Positions 61,296 through 64,000 of a DNA stretch of 64,000 nt are shown one piece after another (position 1 is the first letter of the stretch; each line of letters opens with the position of its first letter). Both the position numbers and the translations under genes were made by a program. The notes beneath the pieces were generated by a model. The model made no database searches. It worked only from the letters and a program-made list of their open reading frames with translations, and was not told the origin of the DNA. This stretch comes from Dyella sp. BiH032 (lineage in GTDB: Bacteria > Pseudomonadota > Gammaproteobacteria > Xanthomonadales > Rhodanobacteraceae), in NCBI RefSeq assembly GCF_031954525.1, contig NZ_CP134867.1, forward strand, positions 4,526,001 through 4,590,000, given 5' to 3'.

Positions 61296-62705
61296 ATGTA
61301 TCGACGGGTCGCCATCATCGGCGGCGGCGCGGCGGCGGCGACGCTGCTGAGCGAGCTGCTGGAGCGCCAGCCGGCGCAACCGCTGCATCTGGATTGGTTC
61401 ACCGGCGGCGGTGCGCCCGGCCGCGGCGTGGCGTACGGCACACGTTCGGAGCGGCACCTGCTGAACGTGCGCGCCGCGTCGATGAGCATGTTCGCCAGCA
61501 AACCGCGCGGGTTCCTCGAATTCGCGCAGCGCGGCGACGGCAGCATCGCCGGCACGGACTTCCTGCCCCGCCGGCTCTACGGCGACTACCTCGAAGCAGA
61601 GGTAGAGCGCGCGCTGGAACGGGCCAAATCGCTCGGGCACGACGTGAACGTCATTCCTTTCAAAGTGGACAGCCTGGTACCCGAGCACGATGGCGTCACG
61701 ATCCTCCACGGCGAGGAAAGCACGCACGTCGATGCCGCCGTGCTCGCGCTCGGCGCGCTACCCCCGCAGCCGTTGAGCGGCGTGAGCGATGCCGCCATCG
61801 CCAGCGGGCGCTACGTGGTCGATCCCTGGTCGTTCCTGGCCCAGGCGGAGCCCGATCCCGCGCCACGCAAGATCGTGCTGATCGGCCTGGGCCTTACCGC
61901 GGTCGACGTCGTGCTGGAACTGGCTGCGGTGTGGCCGAATGCCACCTTCACCGCGATCTCGCGCCATGGCCTGCTGCCGGAAGCGCATCTGTCGTCGGCC
62001 AGCGCGCCGGCCGATGACGGTGCCGACCTGATCGAAGCGATGCGCGCCGCACCGGACATCCGCACCTGGATGCGCCTGCTGCGCGATGCGATCGCGCACA
62101 GCAGCGACTGGCGCGTGGTCATCGACAGCATGCGTCCGCACACGCCCTCGCTATGGCAGGAACTTCCGCGCGAGGAGCGCGCCCGCTTCTTGCGGCACGT
62201 GCGCTGGGCATGGGAGCGCGCGCGCCATCGCATGGCGCCGCAGGTGATGGCGCAGATGGAGGAGCTGGAACGCGCCGGCCGCTTCCATCGCGAGCGGGCG
62301 CGCCTGCATGCGGCTGACGTCGAAGGCGATCATCTGCACCTGAGCATCACGCCCACCGGAAGCTCGACGCCGCAAGCCATGGACGCCGACCTGGTGATTC
62401 AGACCATCGGCCTGAATACCGATGTCCGGCGCACGGGCCACACGCTGGTACGGCAGCTGGCCACCAATGGCCACATCACCCCCGATCCGCAAGGCCTGGG
62501 CTGCATGTCGACGAAGGAAGGGCGTCTTCAGCACGACGGCGCGACCTGGCCCCATCTTTACGCGATGGGCAGCCTGCTGCGCGGCACCTTCTGGGAATCC
62601 ACCGCCATGCCGGAAATCCGTCAGCAGGCACGGCAGATGGCGGACATTCTGCTAGCCGGGCAGGAAGAGAAACGGCGGCACCGGGCGGCAGAAGAACGGC
62701 GATGA
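61296..62705 (+). CDS. FAD/NAD(P)-binding protein (HI0933/PF13454-like)
   Basis: A 469-residue flavoprotein. N-terminal dinucleotide-binding motif VAIIGGGAAAATLLSELLER, then APGRGVAYGTRSERHLLNVR, AASMSMFASKPRGFLEFAQ and a second Rossmann-like segment PRKIVLIGLGLTAVDVVLEL. C-terminal segment ATWPHLYAMGSLLRGTFWES. This is the FAD-NAD(P)-binding family often paired with a cupin. Partner and substrate unknown. It starts 47 bases after the cupin. Confidence 0.85.
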   Translation: MYRRVAIIGGGAAAATLLSELLERQPAQPLHLDWFTGGGAPGRGVAYGTRSERHLLNVRAASMSMFASKPRGFLEFAQRGDGSIAGTDFLPRRLYGDYLEAEVERALERAKSLGHDVNVIPFKVDSLVPEHDGVTILHGEESTHVDAAVLALGALPPQPLSGVSDAAIASGRYVVDPWSFLAQAEPDPAPRKIVLIGLGLTAVDVVLELAAVWPNATFTAISRHGLLPEAHLSSASAPADDGADLIEAMRAAPDIRTWMRLLRDAIAHSSDWRVVIDSMRPHTPSLWQELPREERARFLRHVRWAWERARHRMAPQVMAQMEELERAGRFHRERARLHAADVEGDHLHLSITPTGSSTPQAMDADLVIQTIGLNTDVRRTGHTLVRQLATNGHITPDPQGLGCMSTKEGRLQHDGATWPHLYAMGSLLRGTFWESTAMPEIRQQARQMADILLAGQEEKRRHRAAEERR

Positions 62706-62751
62706 CAAGGGGCGCGCATACCGCGCCCCTTCGCTTTCATGCGCCCACCAC

Positions 62752-63768
62752 TCAGGCGAAGCCGCCGAGCACCAGCTTGCCGACCATGCTGCCGCTTTCC
62801 AGGCGCTCGTGCGCGCGCCGCAGGCTGGCCGCATCGATCGGCCCGAGATGTTCGCGCAACGTCGTCCGCAGCACGCCTGCATCGACCAAGTCCGCCACTT
62901 CGTTGAGTAGCTGGTGCTGCGCTTTCATGTCCTCGGTCTGGAACAACGGACGGGTGAACATGAATTCCCAATGCAAGGACAGGCTGCGCCGCTTGAGCAG
63001 GCCGATGTCCAGCGTGCCTTCCGGGTCGTCGATCAGGCCGAACTTGCCCTGCGGCTTGAGCAGTTCGACCAGCACCGGGTAGTGCTGGTCGGTGTGGGTG
63101 AGGCTCAGCACGTAGTCCACTCCCTGCGGCGACACGGCCAGTACCTGTGCCTTGAGGTCGCCGCCATGGTCGACCACGTGGTGCGCACCCAATTCTTTCA
63201 CCCATGCCTGCGTTTCCGGGCGAGAGGCCGTGCCGATCACGGTCAGGTTGGTCAGGCGCCGCGCCAGCTGCACCGCCATCGAGCCCACGCCTCCGGCCGC
63301 GCCGACGATCAGCACCGCCCCCGTCTGCGCCGCATTGCCGCGGGGAATGCCGAAGCGGTCGAACAGCAGCTCCCACGCGGTGATGGTGGTCAACGGCATC
63401 GCCGCGGCCTGGAACATGTCCAGCGTGGCCGGCTTGCGCCCGGCGATGCGCTCGTCCACCAGCTGCAGTTCGGCATTGCTGCCCGGGCGATCCAGCGCAC
63501 CGGCGTAGTAGACGTGATCACCCGGCTTGAACAGCGTGACCTCGCCGCCCACGGCTACCACCGTGCCAGCGGCGTCCCAGCCGAGCACTTTATCCGCGCC
63601 TTGCGGATCGACCCGGCGGCGGATCTTCGTATCCACCGGATTCACCGACACCGCTTCCACCCGCACCAGCAGATCGCGGCCGCCCGGCACGGGCTCGGGC
63701 AGGGTCACGTCGATCAGGCACTCGGCATCGGTGATGGGCAGCGAGCGGCGGTAGGCAACGGCTTTCAT
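62752..63768 (-). CDS. Zinc-type alcohol dehydrogenase-like / quinone oxidoreductase-family protein
   Basis: A 338-residue MDR-family enzyme. The catalytic domain starts MKAVAYRRSLPITDAECLID and includes DLLVRVEAVSVNPVDTKIRR and GWDAAGTVVAVGGEVTLFKP. The NADPH site is in AVLIVGAAGGVGSMAVQLAR. Metal-binding cysteines are not visible, as in zinc-independent quinone oxidoreductase (ZADH/YhdH-like) members. Start ATG 63768. Confidence 0.9.
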   Translation of the reverse strand: MKAVAYRRSLPITDAECLIDVTLPEPVPGGRDLLVRVEAVSVNPVDTKIRRRVDPQGADKVLGWDAAGTVVAVGGEVTLFKPGDHVYYAGALDRPGSNAELQLVDERIAGRKPATLDMFQAAAMPLTTITAWELLFDRFGIPRGNAAQTGAVLIVGAAGGVGSMAVQLARRLTNLTVIGTASRPETQAWVKELGAHHVVDHGGDLKAQVLAVSPQGVDYVLSLTHTDQHYPVLVELLKPQGKFGLIDDPEGTLDIGLLKRRSLSLHWEFMFTRPLFQTEDMKAQHQLLNEVADLVDAGVLRTTLREHLGPIDAASLRRAHERLESGSMVGKLVLGGFA

Positions 63769-63811
63769 GGCGACTCCATGGGATGGCTTCCGGGAAGGAA
63801 AATGGACCTGC

Positions 63812-64000
63812 TCAGGGAATGATCCTGCGCCGGCGGAAATCGTCAAACAGTGACGTGAACATATCCCGCGTGTCCACGTAGTCGTGGAAACCGAAACGCC
63901 GCGCCTTGGTGCCGTCGCCGAACATGTCGTAATCCCAGGAGAACACGAAGTCGGCAAAGCGCCAGGACGAGACGTCCGCGTAAGCATGGGGTTCCAGCCC
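63812..64000 (-). CDS. C-terminal end of an SDR/NAD-dependent epimerase-type oxidoreductase (partial)
   Basis: A frame that enters from the right edge and stops at 63812. The last 62 residues include SWRFADFVFSWDYDMFGDGT and RFGFHDYVDTRDMFTSLFDD, ending RRRRIIP. This tail is characteristic of an SDR family oxidoreductase (NAD-dependent epimerase/dehydratase type) that I recognise from related genomes. The N-terminal part lies outside the window, so the exact function cannot be read. Confidence 0.7.
   Translation of the reverse strand, partial: GLEPHAYADVSSWRFADFVFSWDYDMFGDGTKARRFGFHDYVDTRDMFTSLFDDFRRRRIIP

Noticed and set aside
1..64000. tRNA, rRNA and replication-origin signals
   Set aside because: I scanned for T-loop-like motifs and rRNA-like segments on both strands and found none that fold or match convincingly.

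Overview
The window looks like a chromosomal segment from a gammaproteobacterium of the order Xanthomonadales, most plausibly Rhodanobacteraceae (Luteibacter/Dyella-like). The reasons are high GC, a UmuD-like/ImuA/ImuB/DnaE2 mutasome cassette, a remnant of a Xanthomonas-type T4SS effector (XVIPCD tail), and CCCTCTCCCC...GGGGAGAGGG intergenic repeats of the kind seen in that order. The taxonomic call is inference; no rRNA or tRNA gene is present.

Layout. (1) 1-7.6 kb is an accessory, lower-GC stretch. It holds an LprI-like protein next to an orphan XVIPCD secretion tail, a KAP-family NTPase, and an array of small minus-strand genes (CPCC protein and immunity-like unknowns) punctuated by eight copies of one short hairpin repeat. 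(2) 8.3-12.8 kb has a membrane protein with a galactose-binding-like ectodomain, a DUF3820 protein, a frameshifted LysR regulator divergent from a RidA-like gene, and a serine beta-lactamase-like hydrolase. (3) 12.95-19.0 kb is an SOS-mutagenesis cassette: UmuD-like, imuA, imuB, dnaE2, with palindromic operator candidates and a 267-bp MITE-like element. (4) 19.4-46.8 kb is the centrepiece. A sigma54-dependent activator without a sensory domain is followed by about 250-bp tandem repeats, an excellent -24/-12 promoter, and a tightly packed operon of about 20 genes for an extracellular contractile injection system (eCIS): sheath, tube, Pvc16-like cap, AAA+ ATPase, Afp7-like tube/baseplate adaptor, LysM-like, gp27-like hub, gp5-like spike, PAAR-like tip, gp25-like wedge, two giant baseplate-J proteins, gpI-like, DUF6519. 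Embedded in it are two multidomain DUF4157 proteins that are the best cargo candidates. (5) 46.9-52.0 kb is a BvgS/EvgS-like hybrid sensor kinase and a LuxR-type response regulator. (6) 52.6-64 kb is mostly housekeeping: Fpr, a RIO-like kinase, DUF456, DUF885 peptidase, TfoX-like, HlyIII, Usp, TonB-like, cupin, FAD/NAD(P)-binding protein, quinone-oxidoreductase-like enzyme and the C-terminus of an SDR protein. A candidate C-rich-loop small RNA (sX13-like) lies at 58.2-58.3 kb.

How it works together (inference): the activator at 19.4 kb most likely switches on the sigma54 promoter at 21.1 kb and thereby the whole injection-system operon. The AAA+ protein assembles particles whose lumen or tip carries the DUF4157 proteins, one with a deuterolysin/M35-like and one with a gluzincin-like catalytic C-terminus plus a thioredoxin fold. 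The two-component system downstream could feed into this regulation, but the sequence does not prove it.
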